Source of the DNA: an uncultured Eubacteriales bacterium | GTDB taxonomy: Bacteria; Bacillota; Clostridia; Christensenellales; Aristaeellaceae | Reading direction: 5' to 3' | Assembly: GCA_900548125.1 (NCBI GenBank) | Contig: URJN01000013.1 | Location: 1-14,823, forward strand | Length of the DNA: 14,823 bases | Program-made: the position numbers and the translations under genes | Shown: positions 1 through 6,318 of the stretch, piece after piece | Layout of the letters: each line of letters begins with the position of its first letter | How positions within the stretch are numbered: position 1 is the stretch's first letter | Notes under the pieces: model-generated | Told to the model about the DNA's origin: nothing | The model's database searches: none | What the model saw: only the letters and a program-made list of their open reading frames with translations

Positions 1-49
1 TTGGAAAAAGAATCAAGGATGCGTTTTTCTGCGCGCGTGTATTCATGAA

Positions 50-88
50 ATATAAAAGAAAACCGTCCGAAAGCACGGGACGGTTTAA
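50..88 (-). terminator. Rho-independent terminator of the YbjN-domain gene
   Basis: A perfect 9-bp stem (AAACCGTCC at 60-68 pairing with GGACGGTTT at 78-86) closes a 9-nt loop. Read on the minus strand, the stem is followed by a T-rich run (TTTTCTTTTATA), as expected for an intrinsic terminator. It lies about 55 bp beyond the stop of the minus-strand gene. No T-run follows the hairpin on the plus strand, so it works in one direction. Confidence 0.85.
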
Positions 89-139
89 AAAGCGAATCCC
101 CAAGCAGGAGAATTGAAGATATCGGGCTTTGACGGCTTC

Positions 140-622
140 TTACTGCATCGGCTGGGAGTTGGCGGCGGCAGCAAACGCCTCGCGCGGAGACTTGAAGCCG
201 AACAGCACTTCGACCAGACCGTCGCCGAAACGCTCAATCATCATGAACGGGAGCATGATTGCCAGACGAGCGGCGGCGGAATCCACATCGCCCGCGCCGA
301 CGTGAACATACGTCTTGAAACGGATTTCGCCGGTTTCCATGTTCAGCTCGAAGTTGCCGTTGCGCATATTAAAATTGACGCGCGTCAGATATTCCGCGAC
401 GGCAAGACGGTTGCCCTCGTCCGCGGCGAGGGGAATGGTCGTCAGCGTGGAGAAGCTATCCTCACGGACGAGGATGACCATCTGTGCGCTTTGAAGGCGG
501 CAGCGCAGCTTCAACCGAGTGGCAAAGATACCGCAGTTCGCCTTCTCTTCAAAGCTGGCGTTGACATTCATGGAAGCAAAGATTTCGCGGAGCCTGTCCG
601 CAATCTGCTGAGAATAAGCCAT
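140..622 (-). CDS. YbjN-domain protein (putative regulator/chaperone-like)
   Basis: This 160-aa protein resembles the YbjN family, whose folds recall type III secretion chaperones and whose function is poorly known. The clearest match is the central segment YLTRVNFNMRNGNFELNM followed by GEIRFKTYV (about residues 80-107), the family's signature strand-loop-strand. The C-terminal half has a hydrophobic helix (ARLAIMLPFMMIERFGDGL) and an Ala-rich tail. No signal peptide or membrane segment is visible, so it is probably cytoplasmic. I chose the ATG at 622 because GGAGG sits 8 nt upstream (635-631 on the minus strand); an in-frame ATG 18 codons further upstream has no such site. It is a single-gene unit divergent from the aspS-gatCAB operon, with its own promoter and terminator. 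Family call is fairly sure; function unknown. Confidence 0.8.
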   Translation of the reverse strand: MAYSQQIADRLREIFASMNVNASFEEKANCGIFATRLKLRCRLQSAQMVILVREDSFSTLTTIPLAADEGNRLAVAEYLTRVNFNMRNGNFELNMETGEIRFKTYVHVGAGDVDSAAARLAIMLPFMMIERFGDGLVEVLFGFKSPREAFAAAANSQPMQ

Positions 623-756
623 GGGTAAGACCTCCGTTTTTTTGAAGCTGGAAATGTACGGGCGGGGTTCGCGCAAAGACTGTCAGTCTGAAGCGGACTG
701 GGGCAAAAGAGACGGCGAAGCCTGCCCGCCTTTGGGTCGATTCAATCGTTTCAATA

Positions 757-786
757 AGTATAACCCGAAAAAAGGGAAAATGTCAA
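757..786 (-). promoter_or_regulatory. Sigma-A-type promoter for the YbjN-domain gene
   Basis: On the minus strand TTGACA (786-781) is followed after 18 nt by TATACT (762-757). The -35 is consensus and the -10 is close to consensus. It predicts a 5' leader of about 125 nt before the ATG at 622. The promoter is divergent from the T-box operon promoter, whose -35 begins at 875. Confidence 0.75.
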
Positions 787-874
787 ATTCTATGTAAATG
801 TGGCGGAAAATTCGATTGACTTTCATAAATGTGGAGATTTTCGCGAAAAACGAAAATAAATTGCAAAATAAATC

Positions 875-903
875 TTGACAGTTGCATTTGACGGGCTTAT
901 AAT
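875..903 (+). promoter_or_regulatory. Consensus sigma-A promoter of the T-box aspS-gatCAB operon
   Basis: TTGACA (875-880), a 17-nt spacer and TATAAT (898-903) match the housekeeping consensus exactly at both hexamers and spacing. Transcription should start near 910, just before the T-box leader. A perfect promoter in front of an attenuator fits constitutive initiation with control at elongation. Confidence 0.92.
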
Positions 904-909
904 GCACAC

Positions 910-1190
910 CATAATTGAAACGGCGATGAAAGAGACGAGTATCCCGCGTTTTCAGACAGAGAGGCATGGCCGCCGGCTGAGAGCCATGCGAAGAAACCCC
1001 GCGGGCAGAAAGAACACTCCCGAGCCGGTACGCCAAAGCGAAAAGCCCAGGCGTATCCGAGTTATCCGCGTTAAGGATCAGAGGGGCTGCCGGATGATTG
1101 TCGCAGGCAGCAACTTGGGTGGTACCGCGGGGTACGTTATGTATGTTCCCGTCCCGAGCAGAACGATTCTGTTCGGGGCGTTTTTTATTA
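910..1190 (+). ncRNA. T-box riboswitch, predicted tRNA(Asn)-responsive
   Basis: T-box leaders bind uncharged tRNA and then favour an antiterminator over a terminator. Stem I closes with CGGC (921-924)/GCCG (1024-1027). It contains the typical GATGAA...GACGAGTA segment and the helix CCCGCG (943-948)/CGCGGG (1000-1005), and is capped by an AGAGAG...GGCTGAGAG apical part. The specifier loop lies between that helix and GAGT/ACTC (937-940/1016-1019), and its 3' end reads AAC then A (1013-1016), an Asn codon. The CCGAGTTATCC...GTTAAGGATCAGAG segment (about 1036-1083) is stem II-like. The T-box GGGTGGTACCGCGG (1117-1130) supplies the TGGT bulge that meets the tRNA 3' end, and CGTCCC further on can pair with it. 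The family call is very sure; the AAC reading comes from manual folding. Confidence 0.93.
1150..1187 (+). terminator. T-box attenuator terminator
   Basis: CGTCCCGAGCAGAA (1150-1163) pairs over 14 positions (two G-U) with 1167-1180 around a 3-nt loop, and six T follow at 1181-1186. The 5' arm contains CGTCCC, which would otherwise pair with the T-box sequence in the antiterminator, so the two structures exclude each other. Confidence 0.92.
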
Positions 1191-1255
1191 TCCGAAATCG
1201 CTCCGAACAGCCGGAACAGATTGGCGATGAGCCGATGAGAAAGGAAGGCTGACCG

Positions 1256-2569
1256 ATGAAAACCATGACAGGAAAAACCGAGAGCAGACACAACACGCTT
1301 GCTGAAGTGCTGGCGATGGAAACGGGAGATCAGGCGGCAGTGCATGGCATGGTGCATACGCTGCGCGACTTGGGCGACGTTCGGTTTGCGCTGCTGCGCA
1401 TGCCGCAGGGCGTTTTGCAATGTGTGTTGTCTGGGGAGGACATGGACGTCCGCGACGGCGACGCGGTGGTGATTGCGGGCGAGGTTGTCCGTGATGAGCG
1501 CGCCCCGGGCGGCGCAGAGCTGCATGCGCAGAGAGTTGAGGTGCTTTCCCGTGCGGCGGAGGCGATGCCCGTGCCGATCGGCAAAAACAAGATGAACTTG
1601 TCGCTGGATACCGAGCTGTCGCTTCGGTTCGTGACACTGCGCAACCTGCGTAAGCGTGCGGTTTTCAAAATTCAGGAGGGCATTGTCCGCGGATTCCGCG
1701 AGACCCTGCAAAGAGAAGGATTTACGGAAATCCATTCGCCGAAAATCGTTGCGCAGAACGCGGAAGGCGGCGCGAACCTGTTTCGCATGGAGTATTTCGG
1801 ACGGAGAGCTTATCTGGCGCAGAGCCCGCAGTTTTATAAGCAGGCGATGGTTCCGGTGTATGAGCGCGTGTTTGAAATCGGTCCGGTGTTCCGAGCGGAA
1901 AAGCACAACACCCAGCGTCATCTGAATGAATACACGTCGATGGATTTCGAAATGGGCTTCATCAACGGCTTTGAAGATATCATGCAGATGGAAACCGAGG
2001 TTTTGCAGAATATCATGGCGGTGCTTAAAAAGGACTATGCGCCGCAGCTCGAAATGCTGCATGTCAAGCTGCCGGATGTGAGCAGCATTCCGGCGGTGCG
2101 GTTTGATGAAGCGAAGCGCATGGTCAGCGAAAAATACGGCAGACCGATTCGCGATCCGTTTGACCTGGAGCCGGAGGAGGAACAGCTCATCAGCCGATTG
2201 TTTGCCGAGGAATGCGGCAGTGAGTTTGTCTTTGTGACGCATTATCCGAGTAAGAAGCGTCCGTTCTATGCGGCGGATGATCCGGAAGACCCGCGCTATA
2301 CGCTGTCCTTTGACCTGCTCTTCCGCGGGCTGGAGGTGACGACGGGCGGTCAGCGCATCCATGATTATGATACACAGGTGAAGAAGCTCATCAAAAAGGG
2401 CATGAATCCGGAGGATTTTGCGGGCTACCTGATGATTCATCAGTACGGTACATGCCCGCACGGCGGTTTGGGACTGGGACTTGAACGCCTGACCGCACGG
2501 CTGCTGGGCGAAAATAATGTCCGTGAAACCTGCCTGTTCCCGCGTGACCAGCAGCGGATTGAACCGTAA
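1256..2569 (+). CDS. aspS: Aspartyl-tRNA synthetase, archaeal type, predicted non-discriminating (Asp/Asn)
   Basis: This 437-aa class IIb synthetase charges tRNA with Asp, and is predicted to mischarge tRNA(Asn) to Asp-tRNA(Asn), the substrate of the GatCAB enzyme encoded downstream. An N-terminal OB-fold anticodon domain (about residues 14-100) precedes the class II core. Motif 2 is seen as FEIGPVFRAEKHNTQRHLNE, and motif 3 as GGLGLGLERLT...ETCLFPRD near the C-terminus. SKKRPFYA (Asp-type RPFY rather than the AsnRS form) supports AspRS. The length of about 430 aa and lack of the bacterial GAD insertion make it the archaeal/eukaryal type. Residues aligning with specificity positions W26 and K85 of the Thermococcus enzyme are H34 and P84, the relaxed pair. 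Start: GGAAGG (1243-1248) lies 7 nt before the ATG. Another ATG three codons later is possible. It is the first gene after the T-box. Confidence 0.93.
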   Translation: MKTMTGKTESRHNTLAEVLAMETGDQAAVHGMVHTLRDLGDVRFALLRMPQGVLQCVLSGEDMDVRDGDAVVIAGEVVRDERAPGGAELHAQRVEVLSRAAEAMPVPIGKNKMNLSLDTELSLRFVTLRNLRKRAVFKIQEGIVRGFRETLQREGFTEIHSPKIVAQNAEGGANLFRMEYFGRRAYLAQSPQFYKQAMVPVYERVFEIGPVFRAEKHNTQRHLNEYTSMDFEMGFINGFEDIMQMETEVLQNIMAVLKKDYAPQLEMLHVKLPDVSSIPAVRFDEAKRMVSEKYGRPIRDPFDLEPEEEQLISRLFAEECGSEFVFVTHYPSKKRPFYAADDPEDPRYTLSFDLLFRGLEVTTGGQRIHDYDTQVKKLIKKGMNPEDFAGYLMIHQYGTCPHGGLGLGLERLTARLLGENNVRETCLFPRDQQRIEP

Positions 2570-2603
2570 TAAAACGATGCGGTTTTAATCTGAAGATATT
2601 TGT

Positions 2604-2690
2604 TTAAACCGCCGCGAAGCGAAGAAGGGAGTCTGAGGGATTATGTCCCTCAGGCAGGTTTGGGCGGCAGCCCAAGGGCTCCCCTGGGTA
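2604..2690. repeat. Hairpin-rich repeat, copy A (between aspS and gatC)
   Basis: This non-coding element starts TTTAAACCGCCGCGAAGCG and continues as successive hairpins. The first is a short stem around GCGAAGC (2614-2620). The second is CTGAGGGA (2633-2640)/TCCCTCAG (2646-2653). The third is TTGGGC (2660-2665)/GCCCAA (2670-2675). It aligns along its length with copy B (2780-2890), in the same order and orientation, with both arms of the hairpins changed together. No ORF with convincing codon use runs through it. Confidence 0.75.
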
Positions 2691-2699
2691 AAGAAAGCA

Positions 2700-2737
2700 G
2701 TTTCAGAGCAGAATGCGAAGCATTCTACGATTGAAAC
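2700..2737. repeat. Isolated interrupted palindrome between the two repeat copies
   Basis: An outer stem GTTTCA (2700-2705)/TGAAAC (2732-2737) encloses a perfect inner stem AGAATGC (2710-2716)/GCATTCT (2720-2726) with a 3-nt GAA loop. It contains GCGAAGC (2715-2721), the same compact loop sequence found in the flanking repeats. No T-run follows on either strand, so it is unlikely to be a terminator. Confidence 0.6.
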
Positions 2738-2779
2738 GGGTTTGCGCAGAACAGCGTGGACTTGAACGCCGAATAGTGT

Positions 2780-2890
2780 GTTCAAACCGCCGCGAAGCGG
2801 AGAGAGGGTGCAGGGAACGAAGTTCCTTGCTGGGGTTTGGGGCGAAGCCCCAAGCAGGTTCGGACGGCAGTCCGACGTACATCCCCCCCT
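2780..2890. repeat. Hairpin-rich repeat, copy B (between aspS and gatC)
   Basis: This is the second copy of the repeat, starting TTCAAACCGCCGCGAAGCGG (from 2781). Hairpins in order are CCGC/GCGG (2790-2793/2797-2800), GCAGGGAAC/GTTCCTTGC (2810-2818/2822-2830, one G-T), TTGGGGC/GCCCCAA (2837-2843/2847-2853) and CGGAC/GTCCG (2861-2865/2870-2874). The first three have GAA loops and the last a GGCA loop. Together with copy A it fills most of the 363-bp gap between aspS and gatC, in which I see no promoter and no gene. Confidence 0.75.
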
Positions 2891-2932
2891 AAATCAAAAG
2901 CAACCAAGTTTCAGAGAGGAAAGAACAAAAAT

Positions 2933-3220
2933 ATGGAAATCAACGATAAACTCGTTTCCTATGTCGCTGAGCTTGCGCATCTGAAGATTGATGAGGCGCA
3001 GCGCGAGCAGGCGGCTGCCGATCTTGCGCGGATGATCGGCTATGTGGATCAGCTCTCTGAGCTGGATACGACGGGCGTTGAGCCGATGAGCCACGCTTTT
3101 CCGGTCGTCAATGTGTTCCGCGAGGACGAAGTCAAGCCGAGCATGGAACGCGAGCTGATTCTGAAGAATGCGTCGGATGTCAAAGACGGCTGCTTCCTTG
3201 TACCGAAAACAGTGGAGTAA
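2933..3220 (+). CDS. gatC: Asp/Glu-tRNA amidotransferase subunit C
   Basis: This 95-aa protein is the small GatC subunit, which wraps round GatA and holds it to GatB in the cytoplasmic complex that converts Asp-tRNA(Asn) to Asn-tRNA(Asn) and Glu-tRNA(Gln) to Gln-tRNA(Gln). Family hallmarks are an N-terminal helical pair (VAELAHLKI...DLARMIGYVDQLSELDTTGVEPM) and a C-terminal tail with FREDEVKPS and GCFLVPKTVE. The length is typical. The start at 2933 is chosen from the family N-terminus (MEINDKLVSYVAELAHL) and the AGAGGA site at 2914-2919. An in-frame extension further upstream would read through the hairpin repeat and is not supported. gatA follows after 12 bp. Confidence 0.93.
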   Translation: MEINDKLVSYVAELAHLKIDEAQREQAAADLARMIGYVDQLSELDTTGVEPMSHAFPVVNVFREDEVKPSMERELILKNASDVKDGCFLVPKTVE

Positions 3221-3232
3221 GGGGGAAAAACG

Positions 3233-4690
3233 ATGGAGCTGTTTGACTTGACTGCCCTTGAACTGGGCGCAAAGATACAAGCGGGCGAAATCAGCGCGGT
3301 TGAGGCGGCGAGAGCTTGCCTTGAACGCATCGAGAAGCTCGAACCGGTCGTGCATGCGTTTGTAACCGTAACGCCGGAAGCAGCCCTCGCCCGCGCGGAA
3401 GAAGTGCAGAAAAAAATCGATGCCGGAGAGCTGAAACATCCGCTTGCCGGCGTGCCGATGGCAATCAAAGACCTGATTTCGACGAAGGGCGTGCGGACGA
3501 CCTGCGCATCCAAAATGCTGGAAAACTATGTGCCGGTGTTTGACGCGACTGTCGTCAAAAAGCTCGATGCAATCGGCGCGGTCTGTCTGGGTAAGACAAA
3601 TATGGATGAGTTCGCGATGGGCTCGACGACGGAGTCTTCCTATTTCGGCGTGACGCGCAACCCGTGGAACCCGAACCGCGTGCCGGGCGGCTCGTCCGGC
3701 GGTTCGGCGGCGGCGGTTGCCGCGCGCGAGGTCTTTTATGCGCTGGGAAGCGATACGGGCGGGTCAATCCGACAGCCTGCGTCGTTCTGCGGCGTGACGG
3801 GCATCAAGCCGACATACGGCGCGGTTTCGCGCTATGGGCTGCTGGCGTATGCGTCGTCGCTGGATCAAATTGGGCCGCTGACGATCGATGCGCGGGACGC
3901 CGCCGCGGTGACGGCTGTGCTGATGGGTAAGGACGAGCTGGACGCGACGAGTGTGGATGTGCCTGCACCGATGGTTCCGGAAAAAAAGAGGCTGGATGGG
4001 CTGCGCGTCGGTATTCCGAAGGCGTATTTCGGCGAAGGATTGGCGGAAGATGTGCGTGAGCGCGTGATGGATGCGGCGCATGTTTTAGAAGAGCTGGGCG
4101 CGGTGCTTGTGCCGGTGGATATGCCGATGCTCAATTATGCGATACCGGCGTATTACGTTCTGGCGTGCGCGGAGGCGAGCAGCAACCTGTCCCGTTATGA
4201 CGGCGTGAAATACGGCTTCCGTCCGAAAAACTATGAAGATTTGCACGACCTGTATCTGACGGCGAGGAGCGAGGGATTCGGCGCGGAGGTCAAGCGGCGC
4301 ATCATGCTCGGCGCGTTCGCGCTGTCCTCGGGCTATTACGATGCCTACTATAATAAGGCGCTTCAGGTGAAGGCGCTCATCAAGAAGGCGTTTGACGCCT
4401 GCTTTGAGCAGGCGGATCTTCTGCTGACCCCTGCCGCGCCGACAACGGCGTATCCGCTGGGCGAACATGCGGACGATCCGATTCAGATGTATCTGGGCGA
4501 TATCTATACCGTGTCGGTCAACATGGCGGGTCTGCCGGGCATGGTGATTCCCTGCGGCTTGGACAGGGAAGGCATGCCGGTCGGCGCGCAGTTTATCGGC
4601 AAAGCGTTCGGCGAGCAGCAGCTTTTTGACGCGGCATACGCTTATCAGGCGCGGACGAAATTCCACCGCCAATACCCGAAGGAGGATTGA
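3233..4690 (+). CDS. gatA: Asp/Glu-tRNA amidotransferase subunit A (glutaminase)
   Basis: This 485-aa amidase-signature enzyme hydrolyses glutamine and channels the ammonia to GatB. The catalytic triad is visible and intact: K79 in GVPMAIKDLI, S154 in the Gly/Ser-rich PGGSSGGSAAAVAA, and nucleophile S178 in GSDTGGSIRQPA. These positions coincide with the numbering known for the Staphylococcus aureus enzyme. The C-terminal part (NMAGLPGMVIPCGLDREGMPVGAQFIGKAF) is typical of the family. Length is normal. Start: a GGGGG site sits 7 nt before the ATG and the N-terminus aligns with the family. It is in the aspS-gatCAB operon, with 3 bp between its stop and gatB, whose GGAGG lies inside the end of gatA. 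Confidence 0.97.
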   Translation: MELFDLTALELGAKIQAGEISAVEAARACLERIEKLEPVVHAFVTVTPEAALARAEEVQKKIDAGELKHPLAGVPMAIKDLISTKGVRTTCASKMLENYVPVFDATVVKKLDAIGAVCLGKTNMDEFAMGSTTESSYFGVTRNPWNPNRVPGGSSGGSAAAVAAREVFYALGSDTGGSIRQPASFCGVTGIKPTYGAVSRYGLLAYASSLDQIGPLTIDARDAAAVTAVLMGKDELDATSVDVPAPMVPEKKRLDGLRVGIPKAYFGEGLAEDVRERVMDAAHVLEELGAVLVPVDMPMLNYAIPAYYVLACAEASSNLSRYDGVKYGFRPKNYEDLHDLYLTARSEGFGAEVKRRIMLGAFALSSGYYDAYYNKALQVKALIKKAFDACFEQADLLLTPAAPTTAYPLGEHADDPIQMYLGDIYTVSVNMAGLPGMVIPCGLDREGMPVGAQFIGKAFGEQQLFDAAYAYQARTKFHRQYPKED

Positions 4691-4693
4691 GCC

Positions 4694-6127
4694 ATGGAAG
4701 CCTATGAAATGGTCATCGGTCTTGAGGTTCATGTCGAATTGGCGACAAAGACCAAGATATTCTGCGGCTGTACGACACAGTTCGGCGGCGCACCCAATAC
4801 GCACACCTGCCCAATCTGCACGGGAATGCCCGGCACGCTTCCGGTCGCCAACCGCAAGGTTATCGAGTTTGCGGTTGCGGCGGGCTTGGCGACGAACTGC
4901 GAAATCACCCGATACAACAAGTTCGACAGAAAGAACTACTTTTATCCGGATCTGCCCAAGGCGTATCAGATCAGCCAGCTGTATCTGCCGATTTGCCGAA
5001 ACGGGCATGTCGATATCGTGACGGCAGCGGGGGAAAAATCCGTCGGCATCCACGAAATCCACATGGAGGAGGACGCGGGCAAGCTGATGCACGACCCGTG
5101 GCTCGATCAGACGATGGTGGATTACAACCGATGCGGCGTACCGCTTCTGGAAATCGTTTCCGAACCGGATATGCGCTCGGCGGAGGAGGTCATCGCCTAT
5201 CTGACGAAGCTGCGCCAGACCCTTCAATATCTCGGCGTATCGGATTGCAAGATGCAGGAAGGCTCCATGCGCGCGGACGTGAACCTCTCCGTCCGTCCGG
5301 TTGGGCAGAAGGAATTCGGCACGCGCACGGAGATGAAGAACATCAACAGCTTTAAGGCGATTGCGCGCGCGATTGCGGGCGAATACCGCCGACAGGTCGA
5401 GCTGATTGAGGACGGCGGCAAAGTACAGCAGCAGACCCGCCGCTGGGACGACAACAAGGGCGCGTCGTTTGCGATGCGCTCCAAGGAGAACGCACAGGAT
5501 TACCGCTATTTTCCGGAACCGGATCTGCCGCCAATCAGCCTTTCGCAGGCATTGATCGACGCTGTACGCGCACGTCAGCCGGAGCTGGCGGAAGCAAAAG
5601 CGGCGCGATACCAAAGCGAATTCGGTCTGCCGAAATATGATGCAGGTATCCTGACGGAGGAGAAGCCTATCGCCGATCTGTTTGAACAGGCGGTTTCGGC
5701 ATGCGGAAAGCCGAAGGAAGTATCCAACTGGATTATGGGCGAAACGATGGCGATGATGAAGGAAAAGAGCGTGCCTGCCGAAAATCTGATGTTAAGCGGA
5801 CAGGCTTTGGGTGCAATCGTTTCCGCTGTTTCCGCAGGCAGACTCAACCGCCAGAGCGCAAGAGAGGTGTTTGTCTATGCCTTTGACGGTGGGGAGGACA
5901 TCGAAGGCTATATCAAGGCGCATGGACTGGAAATCGTCAGCGATGATTCCGCTTATGAGCAGATTCTTTCCGACGTGCTTGCCAGATGCGAAAAGGACGT
6001 TGCGCAATACCGCGCGGGCAACCAGAAGGTATTCGGTTTCCTCGTCGGGCAGGCGATGAAGGCACTCAAGGGAAAGGCGGATCCGAAGAAAATCAATGAG
6101 CTGCTGAGAAAGCTGCTGGAGGACTGA
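4694..6127 (+). CDS. gatB: Asp/Glu-tRNA amidotransferase subunit B (kinase/transamidase)
   Basis: This 477-aa GatB activates the side-chain carboxylate of Asp-tRNA(Asn) or Glu-tRNA(Gln) with ATP and amidates it with ammonia from GatA. The N-terminal cradle domain begins YEMVIGLEVHVEL, followed by a zinc-type Cys set (FCGC...TCPICTGMPGTLP) and NYFYPDLPKAYQISQ. Also visible are GSMRADVNLSVRP, GTRTEMKNINSF and RYFPEPDLPP. A helical segment (KEVSNWIMGE) and a YqeY-like tail (FLVGQAMKAL...INELLRKLLED), which contacts the tRNA, complete it. The length is normal. GGAGG lies about 8 nt before the ATG. It is the last gene of the operon, and I see no convincing intrinsic terminator in the 95 bp that follow. 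Confidence 0.97.
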   Translation: MEAYEMVIGLEVHVELATKTKIFCGCTTQFGGAPNTHTCPICTGMPGTLPVANRKVIEFAVAAGLATNCEITRYNKFDRKNYFYPDLPKAYQISQLYLPICRNGHVDIVTAAGEKSVGIHEIHMEEDAGKLMHDPWLDQTMVDYNRCGVPLLEIVSEPDMRSAEEVIAYLTKLRQTLQYLGVSDCKMQEGSMRADVNLSVRPVGQKEFGTRTEMKNINSFKAIARAIAGEYRRQVELIEDGGKVQQQTRRWDDNKGASFAMRSKENAQDYRYFPEPDLPPISLSQALIDAVRARQPELAEAKAARYQSEFGLPKYDAGILTEEKPIADLFEQAVSACGKPKEVSNWIMGETMAMMKEKSVPAENLMLSGQALGAIVSAVSAGRLNRQSAREVFVYAFDGGEDIEGYIKAHGLEIVSDDSAYEQILSDVLARCEKDVAQYRAGNQKVFGFLVGQAMKALKGKADPKKINELLRKLLED

Positions 6128-6223
6128 AAAGTGCAGACTTCGGTCAATGTGATTCGTAATTCTGCAAATTGAGCTTGCTTTTGACGAAAAACGCGAAGAA
6201 AACGAAAAATCTGTCAAAAATAC

Positions 6224-6252
6224 TTGCGAAAACGGGCTGACCTGCGTATAAT
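6224..6252 (+). promoter_or_regulatory. Promoter of the glutamate dehydrogenase gene
   Basis: TTGCGA (6224-6229), a 17-nt spacer and a consensus TATAAT (6247-6252) form a good sigma-A-type promoter with an imperfect -35. It predicts a leader of about 60 nt. No obvious operator or hairpin is seen in the leader. Confidence 0.75.
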
Positions 6253-6318
6253 AGAGAAGCTAAAAAGAAAGTCATGTTTTTCCGTTGAAGAACATATATA
6301 TGAAGGAGGATCATCTTG

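Noticed and set aside
683..2461. Long minus-strand open frame (592 codons) opposite the T-box and aspS
   Set aside because: It is Arg/His-rich, antisense to a clear synthetase and riboswitch, and has no family resemblance; it is a shadow of high-GC coding DNA.
2570..2587. TAAAAC/GTTTTA hairpin just after aspS considered as a terminator
   Set aside because: The stem is short and AT-rich with no T-run after it, and gatC has no promoter of its own, so an operon is more likely.
4085..5614. Long minus-strand open frame (509 codons) opposite gatA and gatB
   Set aside because: It has shadow composition (Arg/His/Leu/Val-rich), no ribosome binding site or motifs, and is antisense to two highly conserved genes.
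6128..6223. Terminator sought after gatB
   Set aside because: Only a weak TGCAG/CTGCA pairing with a long loop and no T-run is visible, so none is called.
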